A stretch of DNA of 64,000 nt from Oenococcus oeni DSM 20252 = AWRIB129 (GTDB taxonomy: Bacteria > Bacillota > Bacilli > Lactobacillales > Lactobacillaceae): NCBI RefSeq assembly GCF_000372485.1, contig NZ_AQVA01000001.1, forward strand, positions 293,129 through 357,128. The letters are read 5' to 3'. Positions 44,695 to 54,721 of this stretch are shown piece by piece. The notes beneath the pieces are model-generated. The model saw only the letters and a program-made list of their open reading frames with translations, had not been told where the DNA came from and did no database searches. Made by a program: the position numbers and the translations under genes. Positions within the stretch are counted from its first letter, which is position 1; each line of letters opens with the position of its first letter.

Positions 44695-45961
44695 AAATTT
44701 CCGATCATACAATCAACGGGTTTATTCAGAGACCTTAAACGACGGTCTTAAAATAACTTTAATTCCAAAAAAAGATTTCCATTCCGTTTTTGCAGCTCTT
44801 TTTGTTAATGCCGGAGCAACCGATCAACAAATTGTTGATGAAAAGGGTGAAACGATTATTTTTCCTTCCGGGACAGCACATTTCGCGGAACACAAAATGT
44901 TTGAAAAGAAAAATGGCGATGTTAGTGAAATATTCAGTGCATATGGGGCCTTTTCCAACGCCTACACTAGTCAGTCCCAGACCGTTTATTATTTTCAGGG
45001 AACCGAAAATATTGATCAATCGATCAAACTTTTGTTGCAATTTGTTCAGGAACCTTATTACACCGAGGCTTCGGTTGCTAAGGAACAGGGAATTATCGGA
45101 CAGGAAATATCAATGTATCAAGATATGCCGGACTGGGTTTCATCTTTTGGACTAATGAAAAATCTTTATCGGAAACAACCTCTTGGAGAGGATATTGCCG
45201 GCAATATTGACAGCATCGAAACAATAAACGCTGATTTACTCTATAAATTTCATCGATACTTCTACCAGCCAAGCAACTTGCAATTGAAAATTGCCGGCAA
45301 TATTGATCCCACCGGTCTTTTAGCTTTGTTGAAACAGACACAGGCTCGGTTAACGCGTCCCAGGATTAATTTTTCGCGAGTCAATCGTTTCAACGCTAAA
45401 ATTCCGGTTAAAAAAAGCGCCGAACAGAATATGCCGGTTGCTCTTCCTTTGTTAGCAGCAGGTATCAAAGGCAGTGGGAACCTGCCTGACATAGATACGG
45501 CGATTGATCTGTCTTTTTCAAGCGATTTGATTTTAGGCATTTATTTTTCGGATTCCTCCGATTGGTATTTAAGGAATTATAATCAAGGATTTTTGAATGA
45601 CGATTTCTCGGCACAAGCCGATGTTGGCCGAAATTATAATTTCATCACTTTTACTGGCCATTCCGAAAATAAAGAATTGTTCAAGGAGATATATTCTCAA
45701 TTGAAAAATATCTCTTATAGTCAAGAACTGGAAAAAGAATTCCAATGGCAAAAGAAAGCTTCCTTGGGGGAACTTTCGATGTCTTTAGATCAGCTGGAAA
45801 ATAATGTTTTTACAATTGCTGATGTTTTTAATACGGACGTAAATATTTTTCGAGTAATTGAAAAGTTGCGGGAGTTAACTTATCGCAAAGCGGTTAATTT
45901 ATTTGAAAGCTATTACAATCTTGATTCATTTAGTAGTTTTTGCGTAAATCCTGTTGAATAA
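44684..45961 (+). CDS. M16-family zinc metallopeptidase (YmfH-like)
   Basis: A 425-residue insulinase-family peptidase. The inverted zinc motif HFAEH is at residues 66-70 and the third ligand is expected in GQEISMYQD about 75 residues later. It forms a likely heterodimer with the preceding inactive homologue, the usual architecture of this family. Its natural substrate is not established. Confidence 0.88.
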   Translation: MKTENFRSYNQRVYSETLNDGLKITLIPKKDFHSVFAALFVNAGATDQQIVDEKGETIIFPSGTAHFAEHKMFEKKNGDVSEIFSAYGAFSNAYTSQSQTVYYFQGTENIDQSIKLLLQFVQEPYYTEASVAKEQGIIGQEISMYQDMPDWVSSFGLMKNLYRKQPLGEDIAGNIDSIETINADLLYKFHRYFYQPSNLQLKIAGNIDPTGLLALLKQTQARLTRPRINFSRVNRFNAKIPVKKSAEQNMPVALPLLAAGIKGSGNLPDIDTAIDLSFSSDLILGIYFSDSSDWYLRNYNQGFLNDDFSAQADVGRNYNFITFTGHSENKELFKEIYSQLKNISYSQELEKEFQWQKKASLGELSMSLDQLENNVFTIADVFNTDVNIFRVIEKLRELTYRKAVNLFESYYNLDSFSSFCVNPVE

Positions 45962-45967
45962 GATTGT

Positions 45968-45973
45968 TATAAT
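45968..45973 (+). promoter_or_regulatory. extended -10 directly before the rodZ-like gene
   Basis: TATAAT preceded by TG at the correct one-base spacing stands 8 bases before the ATG at 45982, with no Shine-Dalgarno sequence in between. Transcription would begin at or next to the start codon. Confidence 0.45.
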
Positions 45974-45981
45974 TTTTATGA

Positions 45982-46956
45982 ATGGATACTGATTACCGAG
46001 CAATTGGAAAGCATCTACAGGACGCACGTGAGCATCATGGATTAACTTTAGAAGACATTTCTTCTTCAACCAAGATCCAAGTGCGCTATTTGCAGGCAAT
46101 TGAAACTGGCCAAGTTGATAAACTCCCTGGTCCTTTTTATGTGAAAGCCTTTATTCGCCAATACGCCAATACGGTTGGGTTGGATCCAAACACTATCTTG
46201 GATACCTCGGAGGACAGGGACAAAGATCTGGATTCTGATTTTGAATCCGACCAGGAAAATTCAAATAATCCGGATTCGCTTTTTTTCAATGAAGAAGATT
46301 CGAAAGGTACTTGGAATGATCGTCAGACGGATAAAGACAAGACCGGCAACGAAAAGATTTCCAAGAATTCTATTCGCGTTGGTTCCGATCGAATTCCCAG
46401 AGCGGGAATGAATTTATCGCTTTCAATGCCGCAGCGTTTGATGAAGAAGATTCCTTTGCTTATTGTTGCCCTGCTTTTTATTTTGGCTTTTGGGGCTTGG
46501 ATTGTTATTGGCAAGGTTCATCCCAATTCGACAACGTCAACAAAAATCGATTCCAGTTCGGCGCAAATGCAGAGTTCAAAGCAAAAATCGAGCAGTTCGA
46601 GCAGTTCATCGTCATCCAGCAGTTCCAATGTAGAAGCTTTGTCTAAACCACAATTCAGCAGTAATACGGCAACGATGACTTTTTATGACGACAAGGCTCA
46701 CACAATTCAGGTACAGGCCAGCAGCGCTTCATGGACGATTTTTACAGTTGACAGCGTTACCCAATTCGAAACGACGATTCCTGCCGGTAGTTATAAAGAG
46801 GTCACTTTAAGTAAAGGCCAAAAGGAAGCCACGATTCATGTCGGCAACCCCTACAATACAGAAATCTTATTTGATGGCAAAAATACGAACTTTATGTCCG
46901 GATCTTCGGTTCAAATCACGAATATAATCATTAAAAGGGAGAAGGTTTCACAATGA
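45982..46956 (+). CDS. rodZ: RodZ-like helix-turn-helix membrane protein (YmfM)
   Basis: A 324-residue protein: N-terminal Xre-type helix-turn-helix (IGKHLQDAREHHGLTLEDIS, about 7-26, through FYVKAFIRQYA), an acidic linker, one membrane helix (about 155-177), an extracellular Ser-rich linker with 13 consecutive serines (46588-46626), and a C-terminal DUF4115-like beta domain. RodZ links MreB filaments to the wall-building complex. Its position before pgsA is standard. The Ser codons are mixed, so the tract is not a simple DNA microsatellite. Confidence 0.9.
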   Translation: MDTDYRAIGKHLQDAREHHGLTLEDISSSTKIQVRYLQAIETGQVDKLPGPFYVKAFIRQYANTVGLDPNTILDTSEDRDKDLDSDFESDQENSNNPDSLFFNEEDSKGTWNDRQTDKDKTGNEKISKNSIRVGSDRIPRAGMNLSLSMPQRLMKKIPLLIVALLFILAFGAWIVIGKVHPNSTTSTKIDSSSAQMQSSKQKSSSSSSSSSSSSSNVEALSKPQFSSNTATMTFYDDKAHTIQVQASSASWTIFTVDSVTQFETTIPAGSYKEVTLSKGQKEATIHVGNPYNTEILFDGKNTNFMSGSSVQITNIIIKREKVSQ

Positions 46957-47513
46957 ATTTACCTAATAAGTTAACTACTTTTCGGATCTTTTTGATTCCG
47001 ATTTTTATTTTGATTTTGAGTCTGCCGCTTAAGTGGTCTTCGACTTTCGGACATTCAACTGGATGGATTGTTGCCGCGATTATTTTCGCGATTGCTTCAA
47101 TCACTGACTTGCTCGACGGACGAATTGCCCGCAGTCGCCATCTTGTTACTAATTTTGGTAAGTTCGCCGATCCTTTGGCAGATAAGCTGCTTGTTATGAC
47201 AGCACTGATATTTCTAACTCGTTATGGCGTTGTTGCAGCTTGGATTACTTCAATCATCGTGATACGCGAATTGGCGATTACTGGTCTTCGAACTTTGATT
47301 GTTGAAAACAGTGGAACAGTTTTTGCAGCTCAGATGCCTGGTAAGATCAAGACTTTTACTCAAATGTTTGCAATTATTTTTTTGTACTGCAGCAATTTTG
47401 GAATTAGTTTTCCGATTGGACAGATTCTGATTTATTTGGCCGTTATTTTCACGATATATTCTGGAATCGATTATTTCGTTAAAAATCGTTCTGTTTTTTC
47501 CGATGGTATGTAA
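46953..47513 (+). CDS. pgsA: CDP-diacylglycerol-glycerol-3-phosphate 3-phosphatidyltransferase
   Basis: A 186-residue membrane enzyme making phosphatidylglycerol phosphate. The CDP-alcohol phosphotransferase motif D-x2-D-G-x2-A-R-x8-G-x3-D-x3-D is complete (DLLDGRIAR through FADPLADK, about 50-74). It overlaps rodZ by 4 bp. The cinA gene usual between pgsA and recA is absent. Confidence 0.95.
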   Translation: MNLPNKLTTFRIFLIPIFILILSLPLKWSSTFGHSTGWIVAAIIFAIASITDLLDGRIARSRHLVTNFGKFADPLADKLLVMTALIFLTRYGVVAAWITSIIVIRELAITGLRTLIVENSGTVFAAQMPGKIKTFTQMFAIIFLYCSNFGISFPIGQILIYLAVIFTIYSGIDYFVKNRSVFSDGM

Positions 47514-47571
47514 TTTTCAAAAATACTAGAAAAAAACGTATTAATATTTCGAAGGTTAAGTTATTTTAAAG

Positions 47572-47589
47572 TACGAACAAATGTTCGTA
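47572..47589. promoter_or_regulatory. SOS box (LexA operator) of recA
   Basis: TACGAACAAATGTTCGTA is a perfect palindrome around the Gram-positive SOS consensus CGAAC-N4-GTTCG. It overlaps a TTCGTA -35 (47584-47589) that is 18 bp from CATAAT (47608-47613). LexA-type repression of recA is therefore expected. Confidence 0.92.
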
Positions 47590-47629
47590 TATGCTTACTT
47601 TTCGTAGCATAATAAACAAGTGAGGTTTT

Positions 47630-48760
47630 ATGGCTAGTGGAAGAAAAGCTGCACTCGATGCAGCATTAAAGAAAATTGAAAAAGATTTTGGTAAGGGATC
47701 GATTATGCGTTTGGGTGAAAATGTTCATACACAGGTCGATGTTATTTCAACAGGTTCTTTAAAACTCGATATTGCTTTAGGGGTTGGTGGCTATCCGAAA
47801 GGAAGAATCATTGAAGTGTTCGGACCGGAATCTTCAGGTAAAACAACTGTTGCTTTGCATGCGGTTGCTGAAGTCCAAAAACAGGGCGGCACGGCGGCTT
47901 ATATCGATGCCGAAAACTCTTTGGATGCGAAATACGCGCAAGCTCTTGGCGTAAATGTTGACGATTTGCTGCTTAGCCAACCGGATACCGGAGAACAGGG
48001 CTTGGAAATCGCTGATGATTTGGTTAATTCCGGGGCAATCGATCTATTGGTTATCGATTCGGTCGCGGCTTTGGTCCCACGCGCTGAAATCGAAGGAGAA
48101 ATGGGCGATTCTCATGTTGGTTTACAGGCTCGTTTAATGAGCCAGGCACTTCGGAAACTTGCCGGTACACTGAATAGAACCGGTACAATTGCAATTTTTA
48201 TTAACCAGATTCGTGAAAAAATAGGAATTATGTTTGGAAATCCAGAGACAACTCCGGGTGGCCGTGCTTTGAAATTTTACTCGACTGTTAGACTTGAAGT
48301 GCGTCGATCTGCTCAAATTAAAGATGGCACGAATATTGTTGGAAATAATACCAAAATTAAAGTTGTTAAAAACAAAGTTGCTCCTCCGTTTAAAGTTGCC
48401 GAAGTTGACATTATGTACGGAAAAGGTATTAGCCAAACCGGAGAATTAATTGATCTTGCGGTTGATAAAGACATTATCAATAAGTCTGGTGCTTGGTATG
48501 CCTACCAAGGAGAGAAAATTGGTCAAGGCCGTGTTAACGCTATTTCTTGGCTAGACAGTCCGGAACACAAAAAGGAACATGACGAAATTTTCACTTCTGT
48601 CCGCGATCAATATGGAATTGGTGAAAAGAAGGATTCAGATGAAGATCCTGGAGACAATAAAAAGAGTAAAGACTCTGCCTCGGACCCTTTCGATGATCCT
48701 AACTACAATCCTAAGTCGAGTGATCCCGGCGATGATTTATCCGACGATGATATTTATTAA
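47630..48760 (+). CDS. recA: recombinase RecA
   Basis: A 376-residue RecA. Walker [10 protein letters not shown] near residue 66, the loop L1/L2 regions ([22 protein letters not shown]) and Walker [11 protein letters not shown] are intact. The C-terminal tail is longer and more acidic than average (DDLSDDDIY end). It drives homologous recombination and LexA cleavage. A GTGAGG site precedes the ATG and a terminator follows. Confidence 0.98.
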   Translation: MASGRKAALDAALKKIEKDFGKGSIMRLGENVHTQVDVISTGSLKLDIALGVGGYPKGRIIEVFGPESSGKTTVALHAVAEVQKQGGTAAYIDAENSLDAKYAQALGVNVDDLLLSQPDTGEQGLEIADDLVNSGAIDLLVIDSVAALVPRAEIEGEMGDSHVGLQARLMSQALRKLAGTLNRTGTIAIFINQIREKIGIMFGNPETTPGGRALKFYSTVRLEVRRSAQIKDGTNIVGNNTKIKVVKNKVAPPFKVAEVDIMYGKGISQTGELIDLAVDKDIINKSGAWYAYQGEKIGQGRVNAISWLDSPEHKKEHDEIFTSVRDQYGIGEKKDSDEDPGDNKKSKDSASDPFDDPNYNPKSSDPGDDLSDDDIY

Positions 48761-48767
48761 TTATTTT

Positions 48768-48793
48768 AAATCCGCGCGAGTCGGATTTTTTAT
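48768..48793 (+). terminator. intrinsic terminator of recA
   Basis: AAATCCG pairs with CGGATTT around a 7-nt loop, then a T-run. Confidence 0.88.
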
Positions 48794-48810
48794 TAGGGTA
48801 AACTTGAACG

Positions 48811-49464
48811 ATGGACAGTAAAAAGCATAGTGTAAAAACCTTTGGTATCGTTGAAGAAATTTTTAATTCGATTACTCATGGTCTCGGCTTTGCTGCCGCA
48901 ATCATTGGAATTATTTTTCTTTTTATTCGAGCTGCAGACACAGGCTATACTTCGGCGATCGACCTAACGGCCTTGATTATTTATTCAGTCTGTCTGATTA
49001 TCTTTCTTTTAAATTCCACTCTTTTTCATGCTTTGATCTTTACCCATTGTGCTTGGATCTTCCAACATTTTGACCATTTAGGGATTTTCTTAATAATTTT
49101 GGCAACCTATACCCCTTTTTGTTGGATTTTCATTAAAAACCCGATTGCTTTGTGGATATGGGTTGCCAACCTTATCTTGGCGATCGGAGGAATTGTTTAC
49201 GATTTCATGTTTATCGGCAGGTATCGCTGGATTTCGGTTTTGATCTATTTGGCAATGGGTTGGTTAATTGTTTTTCTATTTCCGATTGTTAAAGACAGTA
49301 TTCCGACTAGTTCACTTTGGATGCTGTTTTGGGGCGGAATTTCTTATTCGGCGGGAACTTTTTTTTATTTGAATACAAGAATTTGGTGGAACCATGTCTG
49401 GTGGCATTTGTTTGTTCTTCTCGGGACGGCTTTAATGTATTCTTCAATCTATCTGACAATGTAA
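48811..49464 (+). CDS. hemolysin III/PAQR-family membrane protein
   Basis: A 217-residue protein with seven membrane segments. The family's metal-site residues are present: E-x3-N-x3-H near residue 13-21, H in STLFHA, FDHLGIFLIILATYTP in the middle, and H in WHLFVLLGTALMY near the end. Despite the name, bacterial members are mostly uncharacterised and linked to membrane homeostasis. No Shine-Dalgarno sequence is seen upstream of the ATG. Confidence 0.87.
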   Translation: MDSKKHSVKTFGIVEEIFNSITHGLGFAAAIIGIIFLFIRAADTGYTSAIDLTALIIYSVCLIIFLLNSTLFHALIFTHCAWIFQHFDHLGIFLIILATYTPFCWIFIKNPIALWIWVANLILAIGGIVYDFMFIGRYRWISVLIYLAMGWLIVFLFPIVKDSIPTSSLWMLFWGGISYSAGTFFYLNTRIWWNHVWWHLFVLLGTALMYSSIYLTM

Positions 49465-49509
49465 TTTGATTTTTTTTTTAAAACTGGCGTAACATATATT
49501 TTAAAATGC

Positions 49510-51261
49510 ATGTTCAAGCTGGCTTATAAAAATTTAAATAAATTCGTTGTTTTTCTGGCTATTTTTTGTTTGTTTTTTCAGGTAGCCGCTGATCTTATTT
49601 TGCCTTCGATTACTGCGAATATAGTTAATATTGGTGTTGTCAAACATGATATTTCTTATATTTGGAAAACCGGTCTGGTTATGTTGATTGTTAGTTTTTT
49701 TGGAATTGTCGGAGCAATCTGTAACCAGTTACTGGCAGCTACTTCTTCTCAAAAACTTGGCGTCAAACTGCGAAGTTTTATGTTTCGCAAGGTTACAAAA
49801 ATGGCGGATGGCGATTTTGAAAAACTTGGTCAGGCGTCACTGATTACGAGAACGACCAATGATGTTGTCCAAATGCAGAATGTCACTTATTCGATGCTTC
49901 GGATGATGATTAGATCTCCAATGATGTTAATTGGTGCCAGCGTGATGGCTTATTTTAAGAGTCCTCGTTTAATGTTGGTCTTCGCTGCCGCAATGCCGGT
50001 TTTGGCTTTGGTTGTCATTTTGGTCATGACCAAATCGGTACCCCTTTTTAAAAAGATTCAAGCTTTAACGGATCAAATCAATTTGGTTTTTCGTGAAGGA
50101 TTAACTGGAGTGAGGGTTATTCGTGCCTTTAATCAAGATGAATTCGAGCAAAATCGTTTTAAAAAGGCTAATATAAATCTCACACAAAATGCAATTAACG
50201 CTTACGTGATTACCAGTTTGATGAGTCCGGCGATGACCTTCATTATCAGTGCATCGAATATAGCGATTGTTTGGTTTGGTGCTCATTTAATTGCCGGGAG
50301 TCTGATGCCGGTTGGCAATCTCTTGTCTTTTATTACATATGCAACACAAATGTTGTTTTCTTTCATGCAGCTTTCAATGATTTTTGTTGTTGTTCCACGG
50401 GCTCAGGCATCTGCACAAAGAATTCAGCAAGTTCTTGATATCAAGGACACTATTAACGATCCGATTAAACCGAAAAAACTTGATCCAATTGACGATTTGA
50501 AGTTTTACCATGTCGACTTTACTTTTTCCGGTTCGAGTAAGAAAGTCCTTGATGACATTAATTTTGAGATTCATAAAGGACAAACGCTGGCGATTATTGG
50601 AGGAACAGGGTCAGGGAAAAGCAGTCTTATCAATTTCGTTCCTCGATTATTCGATGTATCCGGCGGTAAGGTGCTGATTAACGGAGACGATGTTCGTGAT
50701 TTTTCTCAAAGTGATCTACATAAACACATTTCTTTTACCAGCCAAAAGTCTTTTCTTTTCGAAGGTACTGTTCGAGGCAACTTAAAGTATGGCAATTCTC
50801 AAGCCAGTGAACAAGATATGAATCGTGCTTTGGAAATTGCCCAAGCAAATTCTTTTATTCAAGAACAAGGCGGCTTGGATGCACCGGTTGAACAAGGCGG
50901 CAATAATTTTTCCGGTGGTCAGATCCAACGCTTATCAATTGCCCGGGCAGTAATTAAACGGGCCGATATTTATATTTTTGATGATACTTTTTCTGCTCTT
51001 GATTTTAAGACTGATGCCAATTTACGGCAGGCACTTTCCGAAGATAAAAAAATAAAAAATGCAATAAAAATCATTGTTGCTCAACGTGTCTCGACCGTGG
51101 CAGATGCTGACCAGATTCTCGTTTTGGAGGATGGAAAAATTTCTGGTCTTGGCACGCATCAAGAATTGTTGAAAAATAATTCGATTTACAAAGAAATTGT
51201 CGATTCCCAACTTCATAAAAATGATATCTTAGCCAAGTCCGGAGGTAAAATTTATGCGTAA
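49510..51261 (+). CDS. ABC exporter half-transporter with degenerate Walker B
   Basis: A 583-residue type IV exporter: six membrane helices, then an ATPase domain with Walker A GGTGSGKSS (about 363-371), signature FSGGQ and Walker B IYIFDDTFSALD. The catalytic Glu after Walker B is Asp492, so its own ATP site is degenerate, as in the LmrC/BmrC half of heterodimeric multidrug exporters. It overlaps the second half by 8 bp. Confidence 0.93.
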   Translation: MFKLAYKNLNKFVVFLAIFCLFFQVAADLILPSITANIVNIGVVKHDISYIWKTGLVMLIVSFFGIVGAICNQLLAATSSQKLGVKLRSFMFRKVTKMADGDFEKLGQASLITRTTNDVVQMQNVTYSMLRMMIRSPMMLIGASVMAYFKSPRLMLVFAAAMPVLALVVILVMTKSVPLFKKIQALTDQINLVFREGLTGVRVIRAFNQDEFEQNRFKKANINLTQNAINAYVITSLMSPAMTFIISASNIAIVWFGAHLIAGSLMPVGNLLSFITYATQMLFSFMQLSMIFVVVPRAQASAQRIQQVLDIKDTINDPIKPKKLDPIDDLKFYHVDFTFSGSSKKVLDDINFEIHKGQTLAIIGGTGSGKSSLINFVPRLFDVSGGKVLINGDDVRDFSQSDLHKHISFTSQKSFLFEGTVRGNLKYGNSQASEQDMNRALEIAQANSFIQEQGGLDAPVEQGGNNFSGGQIQRLSIARAVIKRADIYIFDDTFSALDFKTDANLRQALSEDKKIKNAIKIIVAQRVSTVADADQILVLEDGKISGLGTHQELLKNNSIYKEIVDSQLHKNDILAKSGGKIYA

Positions 51262-53101
51262 TCCGGCCGCAAGAATGAGTGGAAACGGCAATGGACCGAG
51301 GCCGATGGCAAGAGTCGCCGAACACCCGCATAATTTTTGGGGTACGACGGTCAGACTGTTTAAATATCTTGGTCGGAACAGAATTGGTGTTGTTTTTTCG
51401 GTTCTTCTCGCGATTGGGTCGGTTTTGTTGTCTGTTTCTGCACCGAAAATTTTGGGTCGGGCTACAACGATCATTTATAAAGGGGTTGTTGCTGGTTTGA
51501 AGTCCGAAAAATATCAAATCTCCTACCAACCAATTATCAAAATATTGATTGAAGTATCTATTATTTATGTTCTCTCGGCCCTTATGAGTTTTCTTCAGCA
51601 GGTTATCATGACGAGAATTTCTCAGAAAACGATCTTTCGTTTGCGATCGGAGTTCAAAGCCAAAATGGCTCGCTTGCCGATCAAATATTATGATCAGCAT
51701 CAAAATGGAGATATTATGAGCCGGGTTGTTAACGACATGGATAATATTTCCGGGACTCTTCAACAAGCGCTGATTCAAATTGTCACTTCCGCCTTAACTT
51801 TTCTCGGCGTTGTTTTCTTTATGCTGACTATTAGTTGGTCTTTATCTTTGATTGCTTTCATTACGGTGCCAATCAGCATTTTTGTTGTTCGTTTTATTGC
51901 TCCGCATGCCCAGAAACTGTTTGCCAGACAGCAGGCAGTATTGGGAATTATGAATGGCCAAGTCGAGGAAACTTTTTCTGGCCATGAGGTCATTAAAACC
52001 TTTGATCGTGAAATTCCAGTGATTGATAGATTTGAAAAACAAAGTCAAAAATATTATCAAGCCGCTTGGAAAGCTCAATTTATTTCTGTTTTGATTTTTC
52101 CGGCGATGCAGTTTTTAAATAATCTGGATTATTTGTTAATTGCTGTTTTTGGTTCGATTCAAGTTGCGAATGGTCAGTTGCCGCTTGGCGATATTCAGGC
52201 ATTTTTACAATATACCAATCAATTCTCGCAACCGATTACTCAAATTGCCAATTTAAGTAATACAATTCAATCGACGATTGCCAGTGCCGAAAGAATTTTC
52301 GAAATTCTTGATGCGAAAGAAATGACTAACGATTTCAAAAATTTACCGAAAAATATCAAGAATCCTAAATCCTTATTGTCTTTCGATCACGTTAAATTTG
52401 GTTACAGTGATAATTTATTAATCAAAGATTATTCGCTTAAAGTCGATAAAGGCCAGATGATTGCAATTGTTGGACCGACCGGTGCTGGCAAAACAACGAT
52501 TATTAATCTTCTCGAACGTTTTTATGATGTAAAAGATGGTTCAATTAGATATAAGGGTTTTGATACCCGGACTTTGACGCGACCGGAAGCCCGTTCTCAT
52601 TTTGCAATGGTTCTTCAAGAAACTTGGCTCTTTACCGGAACTGTTTTTGACAACATTAAATATGGTAACGAACAAGCGACTGAAGACCAGGTAGTTTCTG
52701 CGGCCAAAGAGGCTTATGCCGATGGTTTCATCCGCCAGCTATCCAAGGGATATCAAACAATCCTCAATGAATCGGCTTCTAATATTTCGCAGGGTCAAAG
52801 GCAGCTGTTAACGATTGCCCGGGCTTTTCTTGCTGATCCGGAAATTTTAATCCTTGATGAAGCTACCAGCTCTGTTGATACGCGAACAGAAATTTTAATT
52901 CAAAGGGCAATGGAAAAACTGCAAAGTTCCCGGACCAGTTTTGTTGTTGCTCATCGGCTTTCGACAATTCAGAATGGTGATAATATTGTTGTTATGAATC
53001 ATGGGTCGATTGTCGAAACTGGAACGCATGAAGAACTTTTGGATGCTAACGGCTTTTATGCCGATCTGTATAATTCACAATTTTCGAATGGAGCCATCTG
53101 A
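51254..53101 (+). CDS. ABC exporter half-transporter with catalytic Walker B
   Basis: A 615-residue partner of the preceding gene. It has an extended N-terminus, six membrane helices and an ATPase domain with Walker A GPTGAGKTT, signature ISQGQ and Walker B ILILDEATSSVD with catalytic Glu536. The split of one degenerate and one normal site is the hallmark of LmrCD/BmrCD/TM287-288-type heterodimers that export drugs or lipids. Substrate is unknown. Confidence 0.93.
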   Translation: MRNPAARMSGNGNGPRPMARVAEHPHNFWGTTVRLFKYLGRNRIGVVFSVLLAIGSVLLSVSAPKILGRATTIIYKGVVAGLKSEKYQISYQPIIKILIEVSIIYVLSALMSFLQQVIMTRISQKTIFRLRSEFKAKMARLPIKYYDQHQNGDIMSRVVNDMDNISGTLQQALIQIVTSALTFLGVVFFMLTISWSLSLIAFITVPISIFVVRFIAPHAQKLFARQQAVLGIMNGQVEETFSGHEVIKTFDREIPVIDRFEKQSQKYYQAAWKAQFISVLIFPAMQFLNNLDYLLIAVFGSIQVANGQLPLGDIQAFLQYTNQFSQPITQIANLSNTIQSTIASAERIFEILDAKEMTNDFKNLPKNIKNPKSLLSFDHVKFGYSDNLLIKDYSLKVDKGQMIAIVGPTGAGKTTIINLLERFYDVKDGSIRYKGFDTRTLTRPEARSHFAMVLQETWLFTGTVFDNIKYGNEQATEDQVVSAAKEAYADGFIRQLSKGYQTILNESASNISQGQRQLLTIARAFLADPEILILDEATSSVDTRTEILIQRAMEKLQSSRTSFVVAHRLSTIQNGDNIVVMNHGSIVETGTHEELLDANGFYADLYNSQFSNGAI

Positions 53102-53182
53102 AATGTCACCATTTTTCCGTTATTTTAAAAGACGGTATAAGTAATAATTATTGTTTGTTTTTTTGTTTTTATGGAGGTATAA

Positions 53183-54721
53183 ATGTCGGCAAAATCAGTT
53201 GATATTCACGGAAAAAATTATAGTCGCGGCCTATTTATGCTAGCCGTTTTGGTTGCTACCTTCGCGGGAATGCTGATGGGAACTTCTTTAGGAACTGCTC
53301 TGCCAACATTAATGAATGATTTTAATATTGACCTGGCAACGGCTCAAGAGGCAACTACTTGGTTTTTGCTGGCAAATGGAATTATGGTTCCTGTTTCAGC
53401 TTATTTGTCGACCAAGTTTCCAACTAAATGGCTTTATGTTGTTGCGTTCTCAATGCTTCTAATAGGGCAATATATTTCTTATAGTGCCCCGAACAACAAC
53501 TGGAATTGGTTTTTAGCGGGACGAATTGTTCAGGCAATTGCCGTTGGAATTACAATGCCTTTGATGCAAGTCGTTATTGTTTACATATTTCCGGCTAAAG
53601 ATCGTGGAGCCGCGATGGGCTTGGGTGGTTTGGTTATCGGAATGGCTCCGGCGATTGGCCCGACACTTTCCGGATGGATTTTAGATAAGAACCATACGAT
53701 TCTCGGCCTGACTTTGTCTGATTCCTGGCGTTCCATTTTCTTATTACCGATGTTTGTAATTGCTTTAGACCTGGTTATGAGTTTGTTCTTGTTGCATGAT
53801 GTTGTGCCAAATCAAAATATTAAGCTCGATATTCGTTCTTTGGTTCAGTCTACGGTCGGTTTTGGTCTCTTTTTATGGGGACTGACCAATGTTGCCAATT
53901 CACACTATGATGGTTGGTTTGATATTCCGCATGTTATTATTCCGGGATTGATTGGTATTTTCTTTATTGCAACTTTCGTTTTGCATCAATTGGAAATGAA
54001 ACATCCTTTCTTGGATGTCCGCGTTTTCAAAATAAAACAATTTTCGGTCACAACTATTTTGATCTCTCTATCGATGATGGCAATGATGGGAATTGAAATG
54101 ATGATTCCAACTTATTTGCAGGAACTTCGTGGTTTATCGCCATTGTCATCCGGTTTAACTCTATTTCCTGGAGCGGTTTTGATGGGAGTTATGTCTCTGG
54201 TTGCCGGAGCAGTTTATGATCGAAATGGTGCAAAACGGTTATCGAGAGTCGGTTTCATGATTTTATCGATTGCAACATTTCCTTTCTTATTCATTGGTTT
54301 AAATACGCCAAAGTCTTTTATAACAATCTTTTACGCTTTGAGAATGTTTGGAATCGCGATGGTTATGATGCCGCTTACCGCTTCGGCAATGTCTGCACTC
54401 CCAAAAGAAAAAGCTTCCGATGGGACTGCCGCCAACAACACTGCCAGACAGGTCGCTTCTGCAATTGTTGTTTCCTTGCTTTCTTCTGTGACGCAAAATA
54501 TTGCCAATACAGAGGGGCCAGCCAAAGCTTTGAAATCGGAAAACGTTTTGGAATTTAGTCGAAAAACTCTCGATGTAACCTTAACTGGTTTTCATGCTTC
54601 GTTTGCAATTGCTTTGATTTTTGCTCTTCTTGGATTTATCATTTCCGGTTTTCTTCATTCAGGTAAGATTATTAGCAACGATCCGAATCTCCTCGATGAG
54701 AAAGGGGACAAACAATCATGA
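53183..54721 (+). CDS. MFS multidrug transporter, DHA2 (EmrB/QacA) type
   Basis: A 512-residue major facilitator protein with 14 predicted membrane segments. The N-terminal TSLGTALPTLMNDF and GLVIGMAPAIGPTLSGWIL (motif C) are typical of drug:H+ antiporters. A GGAGGT site precedes the ATG. It overlaps the next gene by 4 bp, so the two are co-expressed. Substrate unknown. Confidence 0.92.
   Translation: MSAKSVDIHGKNYSRGLFMLAVLVATFAGMLMGTSLGTALPTLMNDFNIDLATAQEATTWFLLANGIMVPVSAYLSTKFPTKWLYVVAFSMLLIGQYISYSAPNNNWNWFLAGRIVQAIAVGITMPLMQVVIVYIFPAKDRGAAMGLGGLVIGMAPAIGPTLSGWILDKNHTILGLTLSDSWRSIFLLPMFVIALDLVMSLFLLHDVVPNQNIKLDIRSLVQSTVGFGLFLWGLTNVANSHYDGWFDIPHVIIPGLIGIFFIATFVLHQLEMKHPFLDVRVFKIKQFSVTTILISLSMMAMMGIEMMIPTYLQELRGLSPLSSGLTLFPGAVLMGVMSLVAGAVYDRNGAKRLSRVGFMILSIATFPFLFIGLNTPKSFITIFYALRMFGIAMVMMPLTASAMSALPKEKASDGTAANNTARQVASAIVVSLLSSVTQNIANTEGPAKALKSENVLEFSRKTLDVTLTGFHASFAIALIFALLGFIISGFLHSGKIISNDPNLLDEKGDKQS

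Noticed and set aside
51071..51778. 235-codon minus-strand frame across the two ABC transporter genes
   Set aside because: It crosses the junction of two well-supported genes and shows no recognisable domain.
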